Shown: positions 1 to 7,224, numbered from the stretch's first letter. The stretch is DNA of 17,121 nucleotides from JBGSKY01 sp041740995 (GCA_041740995.1 JBGSKY010000038.1:1-17121); one strand, 5' to 3'. The notes: a model not told the origin generated them from the letters alone. Numbers and translations are program-made.

Positions 1-186
1 ACCGCCAGAAGTGCGGTGGACCTTGGATATCACGTCACGTTGGTGACCGACGCAGTGGCGGCATTTTCTCCGAAGGAACATCACACGACGGTCACACAAA
101 CCTATCCGATGATCGCGCACCGCGTGCTGAACACCGAGCAAGTTGTTAACACTCTGAAAAACGAAGAGGCTGCCCATGCTGGCTGA
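1..186 (+). CDS. Isochorismatase-family hydrolase, C-terminal fragment
   Basis: The frame is open from the first base to TGA at 184-186 and gives 61 residues, so the 5' part lies outside the window. It begins TARSAVDLGYHVTLVTDA, which is the standard segment just after the catalytic Cys in isochorismatase/cysteine-hydrolase proteins (TaR-A-dlGY-V-vv-DA), followed by the usual C-terminal helix region with a His-rich turn (KEHHTT). The family hydrolyses small amide or vinyl-ether substrates such as isochorismate, nicotinamide or N-carbamoyl compounds; the substrate here cannot be told. The Asp, Lys and Cys catalytic residues are all upstream of the window. The last 11 bases overlap the start of the next gene, which has the same fold, so the two are probably translationally coupled and may act together. 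Confidence 0.8.
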   Translation, partial: TARSAVDLGYHVTLVTDAVAAFSPKEHHTTVTQTYPMIAHRVLNTEQVVNTLKNEEAAHAG

Positions 187-799
187 AGCAATCAACGCCT
201 ACACCCGTTGGTGGCTGAACCGCCGGTTCCGCACTTACCGGACCTATCCGGCGGGCGCGACCGCGTTGCTAATGGTAGATGTTCAGAAAGGCCGTGTGCC
301 CGATTCCAGCCGACTGCTTTCGTCGCTGTCGGAGCTCGTCGCGTTCGCTCGGCGATCTGGATACAAGGTCGTCTACAGCGGCTTCGATCCCTCGGCGGAG
401 CACACGTTCGAGACACCCGCACACCGCTGGTTACTCAAAGCGTTGCGATCGGTCGATGACGGCGACGGAATCCCCGACAAACTGTCGCCAAATCGCGACG
501 ATTTAGTGCTCGCACCACGCGGTACGCTCAGCGCCTTCAATGGAACCGACCTGCATGAACAACTCCAAAAGCTTGGAATCGAACATCTGATCATTGCGGG
601 TCCGTTGGCACGCATCACGGTCGACTCGAGTGTCAGGGATGGCGTTCAGCTGGGCTATCACGTAACGCTGATTCAAGAAGCGTTGAGTGAAGACATCAAA
701 GCGGTTTCCAATTACCTGAAGGACACCTTGTCTCGCTATGCCCAATCCATTTTGACGTTTCAGCAATTTCAAGCGGTCGTGAAAAAGTCTCGTGGCTGA
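176..799 (+). CDS. Isochorismatase-fold protein lacking the catalytic Cys and Lys
   Basis: This 207-residue protein has the isochorismatase-like alpha/beta fold: LLMVDVQKG (residues 31-39, with the conserved Asp35), LSAFNGTDL (118-126), LIIAGPLARITVDSSVRDG (138-156) and LGYHVTLIQEAL (159-170). Asp35 is kept. The residue aligning with the catalytic Lys (four before SAF) is Arg115, and the position of the nucleophilic Cys (normally G-x-x-T-x-x-C-V) is Thr148. Two of three catalytic residues are therefore replaced and ordinary cysteine-hydrolase chemistry is unlikely. The ATG lies inside the end of the preceding hydrolase gene (11-base overlap). The sequence around the replaced sites is otherwise well kept, which argues for a maintained non-enzymatic or regulatory partner, perhaps of the upstream paralogue, rather than decay. 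The first ~27 residues are basic and Trp/Tyr-rich and not typical of the family. Confidence 0.85.
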   Translation: MLAEAINAYTRWWLNRRFRTYRTYPAGATALLMVDVQKGRVPDSSRLLSSLSELVAFARRSGYKVVYSGFDPSAEHTFETPAHRWLLKALRSVDDGDGIPDKLSPNRDDLVLAPRGTLSAFNGTDLHEQLQKLGIEHLIIAGPLARITVDSSVRDGVQLGYHVTLIQEALSEDIKAVSNYLKDTLSRYAQSILTFQQFQAVVKKSRG

Positions 800-926
800 G
801 CATTTGGTCTCTGAACATGGCTCGTAGTCTCGCGTTTTTCGGGATTGGTCAATAGTGGCCGAGTGGGTCGATCTCTGCCAGCACTGGAACGGCCGAGAGA
901 CGTTCATTTTTCGCCGACCGAGATGC

Positions 927-941
927 CTTGCAAACTGCAAG
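927..941. promoter_or_regulatory. Dyad CTTGC-N5-GCAAG, candidate HxlR operator 1
   Basis: CTTGCAAACTGCAAG is a perfect 5+5 inverted repeat with a 5-base centre, 62 bases ahead of the SDR start. It shares its arrangement with the dyad at 950-972 and with one in front of the HxlR gene (7689-7705). The operator role is inferred. Confidence 0.5.
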
Positions 942-949
942 CGGTTAAA

Positions 950-972
950 GTACCTTGTTTTGTACAAGTTAC
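950..972. promoter_or_regulatory. Dyad GTACCTTGT-N5-ACAAGTTAC, candidate HxlR operator 2
   Basis: The left arm GTACCTTGT (950-958) and right arm ACAAGTTAC (964-972) match in 8 of 9 positions around a 5-base centre. The centre of this dyad is 27 bases from the centre of the site at 927-941, and the core CTTGY-N5-RCAAG is the same. A site this close to the SDR start (30 bases) would overlap the promoter or early leader and so fits repression. It also supports placing the SDR start at 1003, because a longer reading frame from 955 would run through the dyad. Confidence 0.55.
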
Positions 973-1002
973 AGGCTATGTGCAAAAAGAGAGCTGCCAG
1001 GT

Positions 1003-1752
1003 ATGAAATTCACGGGAAAGAGAATCGTCATCACGGGAGGCAGTTCTGGAATCGGGCTACAGATGGCCCAGACGTTTGGTGAACTCGGAGCCGATGTGGT
1101 GATCACTGGACGGACTCAGGCGTCGCTTGATGAAGCGGCGTCAGGCCAGACTCACATCACGCCTTTTGTGTGCGACGTCACCAACGACGAACAAGTTGTC
1201 GCGCTCCGTGATTTCATGGACGAGCAAGGTGGCACGGACATTTTGATCAACAATGCCGGCGTGATGGAGTTCTTCGATGTCACGCAGGGTTTTCCATTGG
1301 AGAAACAACTCGCCGAGATCGCGATTGATGCGGCGGGTCCGGTGCGGCTGGTTCATCATTTCCTGCCTGGGATGCTGAAGCGACCTGCGGTGATCGTCAA
1401 CGTCAGCTCAGGCTTGGCGTACGTACCCTTCGCGGCGGCACCTGTCTACTGCGGCAGCAAGGCATTTGTTCATTCATATACGCAGTGTTTGCGGACACAG
1501 CTTGCCGGAACTTCGGTGAGGGTGGTCGAGTTGCTGCCTCCCGTCGTCGACACGCCGCTGGCGGCTAGTCTCGATGCATCGTTCTCAAAAATGCCGCCCG
1601 ATAAACTTGTGGCGGCTCTCATCAACGGCCTTGAGCGTGGGCATGACGAGATTGCGCCGGGGCAATCGGCGCAGCTTAAGTGGCTCAGTCGGCTCGCTCC
1701 GAAATTCATTTACGGTCAACTCAACAGGAACTTCAAGCGAGCGACAGCATGA
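1003..1752 (+). CDS. SDR oxidoreductase, DltE-like
   Basis: This is a classical short-chain dehydrogenase/reductase of 249 residues acting in the cytoplasm with NAD(P)H. Visible motifs are the Rossmann glycine motif TGGSSGIG (11-18), NNAG (83-86), the catalytic Ser in NVSSG (Ser136) and YCGSK with Tyr149 and Lys153, so the active site is complete. The stretch from SSGLAYVP through YCGSKAFVHSYTQCLR to LLPPVVDTPLA strongly resembles DltE-type SDRs (COG3967), a group named for its D-alanylation neighbourhood in Gram-positives but broadly spread with unknown substrates. The start was set at 1003 because the residues before it are not SDR-like and the DNA there holds two dyads. The stop overlaps the next start (ATGA), so it leads an operon with three membrane-protein genes. 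Control by the HxlR regulator at 7225-7650 is suggested by shared dyads. Confidence 0.9.
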   Translation: MKFTGKRIVITGGSSGIGLQMAQTFGELGADVVITGRTQASLDEAASGQTHITPFVCDVTNDEQVVALRDFMDEQGGTDILINNAGVMEFFDVTQGFPLEKQLAEIAIDAAGPVRLVHHFLPGMLKRPAVIVNVSSGLAYVPFAAAPVYCGSKAFVHSYTQCLRTQLAGTSVRVVELLPPVVDTPLAASLDASFSKMPPDKLVAALINGLERGHDEIAPGQSAQLKWLSRLAPKFIYGQLNRNFKRATA

Positions 1753-2267
1753 GCAATACACTTATTCAAATCATACAAACGGTGATGGCGATCTCGGCAT
1801 ACGTGCTGCTGTTTCGCAACTACCTTCAGCCATGGTTCAAGACCAAAGAATTTGGTGAAGCCGTTCTGCCGCTGCTCATTCTCCACATCTTTCGCTACCT
1901 AGGTTTGTGCTTGCTAGTTCCAGGCCAAATCGACCTATCCGTTCCCCGTGGTGCCTTGCAACTAATGGCTTTCGGAGATTTAGCCGCCGGGGTTTGTGCG
2001 TTGTTGGCTGCGATCGCTGTTTCCGCCAAATCGAAGCTCGCAATTCCGCTGGTCGCTCTGTTTACTGTGGTTGGCATCGGTGACCTGATCATGATCGCCC
2101 CAACCGCCAAGAACGCTGGCGTCATTGATGCCGACATCGGCACGATGTGGTTTTTCCTCGTGATCTTCGCGCCGGCGCTGCTGCTAAGTCACATCTACAT
2201 CGCTTACCGATTACTTCTCCAACGTGGGCATGTGCCCGTTTCAAATTCCAGCGTTGCCAGCCATTAG
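1749..2267 (+). CDS. Four-TM membrane protein, tandem paralogue A
   Basis: A 172-residue very hydrophobic protein of unknown function. The start at 1749 (MSNTLIQ) is set by the ATGA overlap with the SDR stop. About four membrane segments are seen: residues ~5-25, ~40-57, ~70-93 and ~97-155 (the last stretch could hold two). Polar landmarks are LQPWF, VPGQIDLSVPR and LMAFGDLAAG in loops or helix ends. The neighbouring product at 2282-2848 aligns along its whole length, with more than half of residues the same by eye in the core (PWF, AVLP, FR, GQ-D, LMAFGDLA, AAIAV-KSKLA-PL, NAGV, MW, YI-YRL). I do not recognise a named family. Being coupled to an SDR suggests the two act on, move or sense the same, possibly lipophilic, compound; this is inference. 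Confidence 0.8.
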   Translation: MSNTLIQIIQTVMAISAYVLLFRNYLQPWFKTKEFGEAVLPLLILHIFRYLGLCLLVPGQIDLSVPRGALQLMAFGDLAAGVCALLAAIAVSAKSKLAIPLVALFTVVGIGDLIMIAPTAKNAGVIDADIGTMWFFLVIFAPALLLSHIYIAYRLLLQRGHVPVSNSSVASH

Positions 2268-2281
2268 TGAAATTGCAAAAC

Positions 2282-2848
2282 ATGAACAATCTTATCATCC
2301 TTAACATTCAGGCATTCATGTGCTTGACTGCGATGCTCGTCATTTATTTTACCTATCTGCGGCCTTGGTTTGCCGCACAGCAGTTTGGCCCAGCGGTATT
2401 GCCGGGGCTGCTGATTCATTCGTTCAGGTTTGTTGGCCTGACGATGTTGGTGACTGGACAAGTCGATCCGAAACTTCCGCGGAGTGCGATTGAGCTGATG
2501 GCGTTCGGAGATCTGGCATCCGCCGTTACTGCATTGGTTGCGGCGATTGCGGTTGCTTTGAAGTCGAAATTGGCAACGCCGCTGGTCACACTATTTGTCA
2601 TTGTCGGTGGAATCGACTTTGCGGTCGCCATTCCCGTTGGCCTCAACGCAGGCGTCTTCGAGTCATATATCGGCGGGATGTGGATCGTGATCGAGTTTTT
2701 CGTTCCGCTTGTACTGCTGACCCAGATCTACATCACCTATCGACTCATCAAACACTTTCGCGCCCAAAAAGTGGGATACGCTTCCCGCCTGTCTTTTCAA
2801 GAAATCTCCTTACAGCAACAAATGAGTAAGAATGTCCAAAGGCATTAA
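2282..2848 (+). CDS. Four-TM membrane protein, tandem paralogue B
   Basis: A 188-residue membrane protein, the second copy of a tandem duplication with 1749-2267. The start MNNLIILN at 2282 was chosen because it aligns with the start of copy A; the frame is open further upstream but that part reads over the coding end of copy A in another frame and has no hydrophobic character. Core features are LRPWF, AVLPGLLIHSFRFVG, TGQVD, LMAFGDLASA and YITYRLI, with about four TM helices. Unlike copy A it carries a polar tail of ~25 residues (RAQKVGYASRLSFQEI and after). It follows copy A by 14 bases, and its last 17 bases overlap the next gene, so it is the third gene of the SDR operon. The function is unknown; the copies may form a heterodimer. 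Confidence 0.8.
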   Translation: MNNLIILNIQAFMCLTAMLVIYFTYLRPWFAAQQFGPAVLPGLLIHSFRFVGLTMLVTGQVDPKLPRSAIELMAFGDLASAVTALVAAIAVALKSKLATPLVTLFVIVGGIDFAVAIPVGLNAGVFESYIGGMWIVIEFFVPLVLLTQIYITYRLIKHFRAQKVGYASRLSFQEISLQQQMSKNVQRH

Positions 2849-3257
2849 ATGGTCGATCGCCGTCCTCATTTTTCTCACGATTTTCCGGGCACAAACAGTG
2901 TTGTTTCTTCCGAAGGTTGAAATGTTCAGCGGTCCGGCAGCTGATGCTTGGTTCGCTCCCTGGCTCAGTGATGCAATCTTCGGCTTTCTTGTTCCGGTGA
3001 TGGTCTTTCTGTTTTTGAAACGACGCGGCACAAAGATTTGGGGAGCTCTCGTGGTTTATAACGCACTCGGTGCGTTTGACTACGCCAACGGTTTGACTGC
3101 CCAGTGGATTGCCCCGATGCCTGTCGAAATGGCATCAGCCACGACCGTTTACGTTGGCATTGGGCTTTTCATGCTGTTCCAACTTATCGCATTGGTATTG
3201 TTATTCCGCGACGAGGTCGTCGGACACTTCTGTGGGCACCTAAATGCGGGCGAATGA
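2832..3257 (+). CDS. Small four-TM membrane protein
   Basis: A 141-residue hydrophobic protein (MSKGIKWSIAVLIFL...) that I cannot assign to a family. Four membrane segments are likely: residues ~6-22, ~45-63, ~68-84 and ~102-125, with a charged loop FLKRRGTK between the second and third. The ATG lies inside the end of paralogue B (17-base overlap, different frame), which suggests translational coupling and makes it the last gene of the SDR/membrane operon. It does not align obviously with the two upstream paralogues, though it is similar in size and topology. Loop residues such as DYANGLTAQW and the Trp-rich DAWFAPWLSD could line a binding site. The next gene is convergent, and no clear hairpin terminator is seen in the 72 bases between them. 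Confidence 0.75.
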   Translation: MSKGIKWSIAVLIFLTIFRAQTVLFLPKVEMFSGPAADAWFAPWLSDAIFGFLVPVMVFLFLKRRGTKIWGALVVYNALGAFDYANGLTAQWIAPMPVEMASATTVYVGIGLFMLFQLIALVLLFRDEVVGHFCGHLNAGE

Positions 3258-3329
3258 ACGTGCCGTTGGGATCGAATTAGGATGCGCAAAATGATTGATT
3301 TGGATCGAAGGCCGGGTAAGCCAATGGTT

Positions 3330-3962
3330 TCACTTGTCGTCGCTCGTCTTGCGCAAACCGTTGACGATCAGGTCGATGTGAGCTTCGAGCCAGCGTTTTG
3401 TGTTTAACTTCTCGGCTTTCTCGAAACTCATCTTCCAAACCGCCGCGAACATCGCTGGCCCCATGATGACGGCTGGCTCGTACTTGATCGGCGAGTCTCG
3501 GAACTCACCTTTGTCGATACCTTTTTGAATGATCTGGCTGATCATCTTGCGTGCGCCGACAATGATTTCTTTGTGATAGAACTTGGCAAGTTCTTCAAAT
3601 CGATCGCTCTCGGAAATCAATGTCTTGAGAATCATGCGCCGCTCGTCGTTCTCCACCATCTCGCTATAAAAGCGGGTGATGATCTTTTTAAGCAACGTCG
3701 CTTGCGAGCCGGGCCACAGTTTGACAATGCCCGCGATCAAATTGAACACCGGGCTGACTTTGGCGCGTACAATCGCTTCGAAAATTTCTTCTTTCGTGCT
3801 GTAGTAGATGTAAACGGTCCCCTTGGCGACGCCCGCGCGTGCTGCAATCGCTTCGATCTTTGCGCCCGCGAATCCGTTCTCTGAAAATTCCAGGAGCGCG
3901 GCCTGAAGAATCTCCGAGGGACGAGCCTCTTTGCGACGTTGCCGCGGTTTCTCGTTTGCCAT
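3330..3962 (-). CDS. TetR/AcrR-family repressor
   Basis: A 210-residue regulator beginning MANEKPRQRRK. The N-terminal TetR DNA-binding domain is plain: ILQAALLEFSENGFAGAKIEAIAARAGVAKGTVYIYYSTKEEIFEAIV, with the helix-turn-helix at about residues 30-52 and the conserved YxYYxxKEE. The C-terminal ligand-binding half is helical and poorly conserved, as usual. The start at 3962 was preferred over one 48 bases upstream: a GAGCAGG ribosome-binding site lies five bases before the ATG, and the longer frame would run into the operator-like repeat at 3994-4011. It is divergent from the devB-devC-devA exporter with 99 bases between, so repression of that operon, relieved by an exported compound, is the natural reading. 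TetR proteins beside exporters usually also repress themselves. Confidence 0.92.
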   Translation of the reverse strand: MANEKPRQRRKEARPSEILQAALLEFSENGFAGAKIEAIAARAGVAKGTVYIYYSTKEEIFEAIVRAKVSPVFNLIAGIVKLWPGSQATLLKKIITRFYSEMVENDERRMILKTLISESDRFEELAKFYHKEIIVGARKMISQIIQKGIDKGEFRDSPIKYEPAVIMGPAMFAAVWKMSFEKAEKLNTKRWLEAHIDLIVNGLRKTSDDK

Positions 3963-3993
3963 TTGCCTGCTCAGAAAAAATGGAGTATGATTA

Positions 3994-4011
3994 AGTGACC
4001 GGCGGGTCACT
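3994..4011. promoter_or_regulatory. Inverted repeat, probable TetR operator
   Basis: AGTGACC-GGCG-GGTCACT is a perfect 7+7 inverted repeat with a 4-base centre. It lies midway between the divergent TetR and exporter start codons (32 and 51 bases away). Size, symmetry and position are those of a TetR-family operator, so one dimer pair could block both promoters. Assignment to this regulator is by position only. Confidence 0.75.
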
Positions 4012-4061
4012 AGCGAATTCTAGCTGCGTTTCGCTTCGAGTCAAAGCAGGGGGAAACCGTC

Positions 4062-5300
4062 ATGAATCAAGCAACCAGCAACGAGCGACATGAATCAGAT
4101 TTTCTCTCGAAAGAAGGCAATCTCGACAAATCCTACTCAACATCCAGTTTAACAGACAAAACGGAATCCTCCCAAACTACGGACGACTTGCCGCTAGAAG
4201 CTGTCGAGCGCGAAGTTCACAAAATCGCAGTTCGCAAACGACGGCGCTGGCCCTGGTGGGTCGTTTTGCTAGGTGGGGTTATCGCATTGACGTGGCTGCT
4301 CCGCGACAAATGGATTGACAAACTTCCCTTCGATTTACCGTTTGGAAAACCGACGCCCGGCGAAGTCGTCGTGCCCGCCAAGATTGAATCGGTCTTTGCA
4401 CTGGGGCGATTGGAACCGGAGGGCCAAGTGATCTCAGTGGCTGGTCCGAGCGGCACGGGTGATGCTCGCATCGAGTCGCTGCTAGTGACAGTCGGCGACA
4501 CGGTCCAGAAGGGTCAAGTGTTAGCGGTTTTAGACAGCCGCGATCGGCTCGCCTCCGCACTCAAAGTCGCGGAGGTTCAAGTGGAACTTGCCGAGCAAAA
4601 GTTGGCTCAAACTCGCCTGGTCGTGCGAACGACCCACGATCAACTTGCTGCAAATCTGAATTCCCAAAAGGCACAACTGAAAACATCGCAGTCCGATTTG
4701 AAGCGACAGCAACAATTGATTCGCTCCAACGCAACATCTCAACAGGAATTCGACAATGCGATGCTGATCGTTGAAACGGCACAAGCTGCGGTGGCCGAAG
4801 CCGAAGCACGTTTGGCACGCTATGCCGATGATGTCGACGAGTCGATCGACGTTGCGGTCGCGACGTCCGATGTGGCCATGGCGAAAGCTTCTCTCGACGA
4901 AACCAGGGTCATGTTGGACCAAGCTTCCATTCGCGCTCCGATTTCGGGAACGATTCTGCACCTCGACTTACGGACCGGTGAACGTGCTAGTCAATCCACA
5001 TTGCTGCGCATGGGGCGCACCGATGCAATGATGGTTCGCGCCGAAGTCTATGAAAGCGACATTGCAAAGATTCATACGGGGCAATCGATAAACGTCCACG
5101 CCGCGGCATTCGATCGGCCCCTTTTGGGCACGGTGGAATCTGTCGCTACGTTTGTGCAACGCCAGTCGATCGTCGACGCCGATCCTGCAGCGAACACGGA
5201 CGCCCGCGTCGTCGAAGTTTTGGTGCGGCTCGATAGCGAATCATCCGATCGAGCGGCTCGATTTGTGAGCATGCAGGTTCGCGTGGAGATCGCATTGTGA
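4062..5300 (+). CDS. devB: Periplasmic adaptor (HlyD/DevB type) of an ABC exporter
   Basis: A 412-residue membrane fusion protein. In order: a polar, Ser/Thr/Glu-rich cytoplasmic N-terminus of ~58 residues (longer than usual), a basic KRRRW anchor, one TM helix (~64-80), the first half of the lipoyl/barrel domain (VFALGRLEPEGQVISV, 111-126; VGDTVQKGQVLAVLD, 144-158), a long coiled-coil hairpin (~165-285, with LAEQKLAQT and the LIRSNATSQQEFDNA tip near 219-233), then the second lipoyl half (RAPISGTILHLDLRTGE, 291-307) and a beta-barrel. ALGRLEPEG is typical of the DevB family. It links the inner-membrane DevCA pump to an outer-membrane TolC-type channel. The start has a strong AGGGGG site. It overlaps devC by four bases (GTGA). 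Confidence 0.92.
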   Translation: MNQATSNERHESDFLSKEGNLDKSYSTSSLTDKTESSQTTDDLPLEAVEREVHKIAVRKRRRWPWWVVLLGGVIALTWLLRDKWIDKLPFDLPFGKPTPGEVVVPAKIESVFALGRLEPEGQVISVAGPSGTGDARIESLLVTVGDTVQKGQVLAVLDSRDRLASALKVAEVQVELAEQKLAQTRLVVRTTHDQLAANLNSQKAQLKTSQSDLKRQQQLIRSNATSQQEFDNAMLIVETAQAAVAEAEARLARYADDVDESIDVAVATSDVAMAKASLDETRVMLDQASIRAPISGTILHLDLRTGERASQSTLLRMGRTDAMMVRAEVYESDIAKIHTGQSINVHAAAFDRPLLGTVESVATFVQRQSIVDADPAANTDARVVEVLVRLDSESSDRAARFVSMQVRVEIAL

Positions 5301-6475
5301 TCAGGCTGTTGTCTTGGATTCTCGGTCGGTTGCCGATCGGCTGGATGCAATTGATGCACAACAAAACGCGTCTGCTGGCGGCCGTGGGTGGAGTCACGTT
5401 TGCCAATGTGCTGATCTTCATGCAGCTCGGCTTTTTAAACGCCTTATTTGAAACGAGTGTCTTTTCGCACCGTTCATTTGAAGCGGACATTGTATTGGTC
5501 AGTTCCGATTTTCGTTCATTGCGAGAAGCCAATCCGATGCCACGAGCGCGGATGTATCAAGCCTTAAGCGTTCCCGGCGTGCGAGATGCAACGCCCGTCT
5601 ACCTCGGAACCAAAATGTGGACAGACCGGCTGACCGGCGACACGACCAACTTCCGCGTCATCGGCATTGATCCCGGCAAAACCGTGTTTGCCGACAAGAC
5701 ATTGAAAGCTCAATCCGCAATCTTGATCGAACCCGATTCGGCGCTGGTCGATCGGCGAACGCGCCAATTCAGCAAAGAGATCGAGACGACGATTGAATCG
5801 GGTGAGCGTTTTGAAATCGAAATGACGGGGCGTAAAATTTCGTTGGCCGGTTTGTACAGCCAAGGTGCGTCGTTCGATGTCGACGGATCTTTGATTGTCT
5901 CGGAACAAACATTCTTTCGGCTGTTTCCCAATCGCAGCGCGGGCACGCCGACGGTCGTGCTGATCACGTTGGATGATCCAGACGCGGTAAAACGAATTGT
6001 CGATCAGATCAATATGCGATTTCCCGAACACGACGCCAAAGCCCTGACCAAGGACGGCTTCATCGAAGCCGAACAAAACTACCAAGCGACGCAAACGCCA
6101 ATCGGTTTCGTATTCGGCTTTGGTGTCGCGATCGGTTTGGTTGTTGGCTTGGTGATTGTCTATCAAGTCCTCGCGACGGACGTGCAGGATCACATGGCGG
6201 AGTACGCGACGTTCAAAGCGATTGGATACCCGCCGAAATTCTTTCTGGGTGTCATCTTCGAAGAGGCCATTTCACTCGCGGCACTCGGTTTCTTGCCTGG
6301 CCTGTGCATCTGTTTGGTGTTGTACCGACTCGCTGCTGCCAAGACGGGGCTGCCGATCACGATGCCGATCTCGCGACCTATTCTGGTGTTCGTAGCAACG
6401 ACGGTGATGTGTACTTTGTCCGGAGCAATTGCCACGCGACGGCTTAACGCGGCTGATCCGGCGGAGCTGTTCTGA
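5297..6475 (+). CDS. devC: ABC exporter permease, DevC family
   Basis: A 392-residue inner-membrane permease of the MacB/FtsX-like fold. One N-terminal TM helix (~27-48, with KTRLLAAVGGVTFANVLIF) is followed by a large periplasmic domain (~50-265) and three C-terminal TM helices (~268-292, ~312-345, ~360-382). DevC hallmarks include GWMQLMHNKTRLL, FMQLGF, ARMYQALSVPGV, RVIGIDPG and the coupling loop MAEYATFKAIGY. The start is GTG at 5297, overlapping the devB stop, with GGAG nine bases before it. The gene order adaptor-permease-ATPase equals that of cyanobacterial devBCA, where the system exports envelope glycolipids through a TolC-type pore. The substrate here is unknown. Confidence 0.93.
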   Translation: MIRLLSWILGRLPIGWMQLMHNKTRLLAAVGGVTFANVLIFMQLGFLNALFETSVFSHRSFEADIVLVSSDFRSLREANPMPRARMYQALSVPGVRDATPVYLGTKMWTDRLTGDTTNFRVIGIDPGKTVFADKTLKAQSAILIEPDSALVDRRTRQFSKEIETTIESGERFEIEMTGRKISLAGLYSQGASFDVDGSLIVSEQTFFRLFPNRSAGTPTVVLITLDDPDAVKRIVDQINMRFPEHDAKALTKDGFIEAEQNYQATQTPIGFVFGFGVAIGLVVGLVIVYQVLATDVQDHMAEYATFKAIGYPPKFFLGVIFEEAISLAALGFLPGLCICLVLYRLAAAKTGLPITMPISRPILVFVATTVMCTLSGAIATRRLNAADPAELF

Positions 6476-7155
6476 TGAAGAACGAGTCGGCGATCACAAC
6501 GAAAGACTTGTGTCATACGTTCGGCGAAGGGCCGCTGGCGGTGAAGGTGCTGCACAACGTGAACCTTGACATCAAGCGTGGCGAGCTGGTGATCTTGATG
6601 GGACCATCGGGCAGCGGCAAGACGACCGTGCTGACGTTAGTCGGTTGCCTTCGCAGCGTACAAAAAGGCTCTGTCAAACTTCTTGGCGAAGAACTACACG
6701 GAGCCGATGACGAAACATTGATGTTGATGCGTCGCCGCGTCGGGTTCATCTTTCAAGCTCACAATTTGCACGATAGTTTAACCGCCGTGCAAAACGTGCG
6801 GATGGGATTGCAGATTCATGGTGCGAAAGCCACTCGGAATTGGCGAGCAGTAAGCGAGCACGTCTTGGGGCTGGTCGGGTTGTCCGATCGAGTCGATTTC
6901 TTGCCTGAAAAGTTGTCCGGCGGACAGAAGCAACGTGTCGCGGTCGCTCGCGCACTGGTTGGAAATCCCGAAATCGTATTCGCCGACGAACCGACTGCGG
7001 CGCTCGACAAAGAAAGTGGTCTCAGTGTGGTGGGCATGTTGCGACGTCTCGCTGACGAACGACAAACAACCGTGTTCATGGTCACCCACGACCACCGCAT
7101 CCTCGACTACGCCGACCGCATCATCAAGATGGAAGAAGGTCGGGTTATCGAATGA
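6475..7155 (+). CDS. devA: ABC exporter ATPase, DevA family
   Basis: A 226-residue ATPase with every motif of an active ABC subunit: Walker A GPSGSGKT (43-50), Q-loop Gln94, signature LSGGQ (147-151), Walker B IVFADE (167-172), D-loop and the switch His205 in VTHDH. It dimerises and powers DevC. Size and sequence (QKQRVAVARALVGNP) are those of the LolD/MacB/DevA branch. It starts on the last base of the devC stop (TGATG) with GGAG eight bases upstream, so the three exporter genes form a tightly coupled operon. A TetR repressor is divergent at the head of the operon. The next gene, an HxlR regulator, is convergent 69 bases away. Confidence 0.95.
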   Translation: MKNESAITTKDLCHTFGEGPLAVKVLHNVNLDIKRGELVILMGPSGSGKTTVLTLVGCLRSVQKGSVKLLGEELHGADDETLMLMRRRVGFIFQAHNLHDSLTAVQNVRMGLQIHGAKATRNWRAVSEHVLGLVGLSDRVDFLPEKLSGGQKQRVAVARALVGNPEIVFADEPTAALDKESGLSVVGMLRRLADERQTTVFMVTHDHRILDYADRIIKMEEGRVIE

Positions 7156-7170
7156 ACCCGGTTCGAACCG
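7141..7170 (+). terminator. Overlapping inverted repeats at the devA stop, weak terminator candidate
   Basis: CGGGTT (7141-7146) pairs with AACCCG (7155-7160) across the devA stop, and CGGTTCGAACCG (7159-7170) is a perfect palindrome just after. The region separates convergent devA and HxlR genes. There is no T-run on either strand, so intrinsic termination is doubtful. Confidence 0.2.
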
Positions 7171-7224
7171 TCGCCGAACGAAGCATCGAGAATCCAGAAC
7201 TTGGATGGAAACAAAGAACTCGCG

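Noticed and set aside
503..985. 160-codon minus-strand open frame.
   Set aside because: It is a shadow of the isochorismatase-fold gene plus intergenic DNA and has no family features or start signals.
955..1002. Extended SDR start giving 16 more residues (MFCTSYRLC...).
   Set aside because: The extension is not SDR-like and runs through the dyad at 950-972; MKFTGKR at 1003 fits the family start.
1229..1250. TGGCACGGACATTTTG, resembling a sigma-54 promoter.
   Set aside because: It lies inside SDR coding sequence, the -12 GC is missing, and no gene starts after it.
5564..6193. 209-codon minus-strand open frame inside devC.
   Set aside because: devC is certain by family motifs; the frame is an antisense shadow with a low-complexity, charged product.
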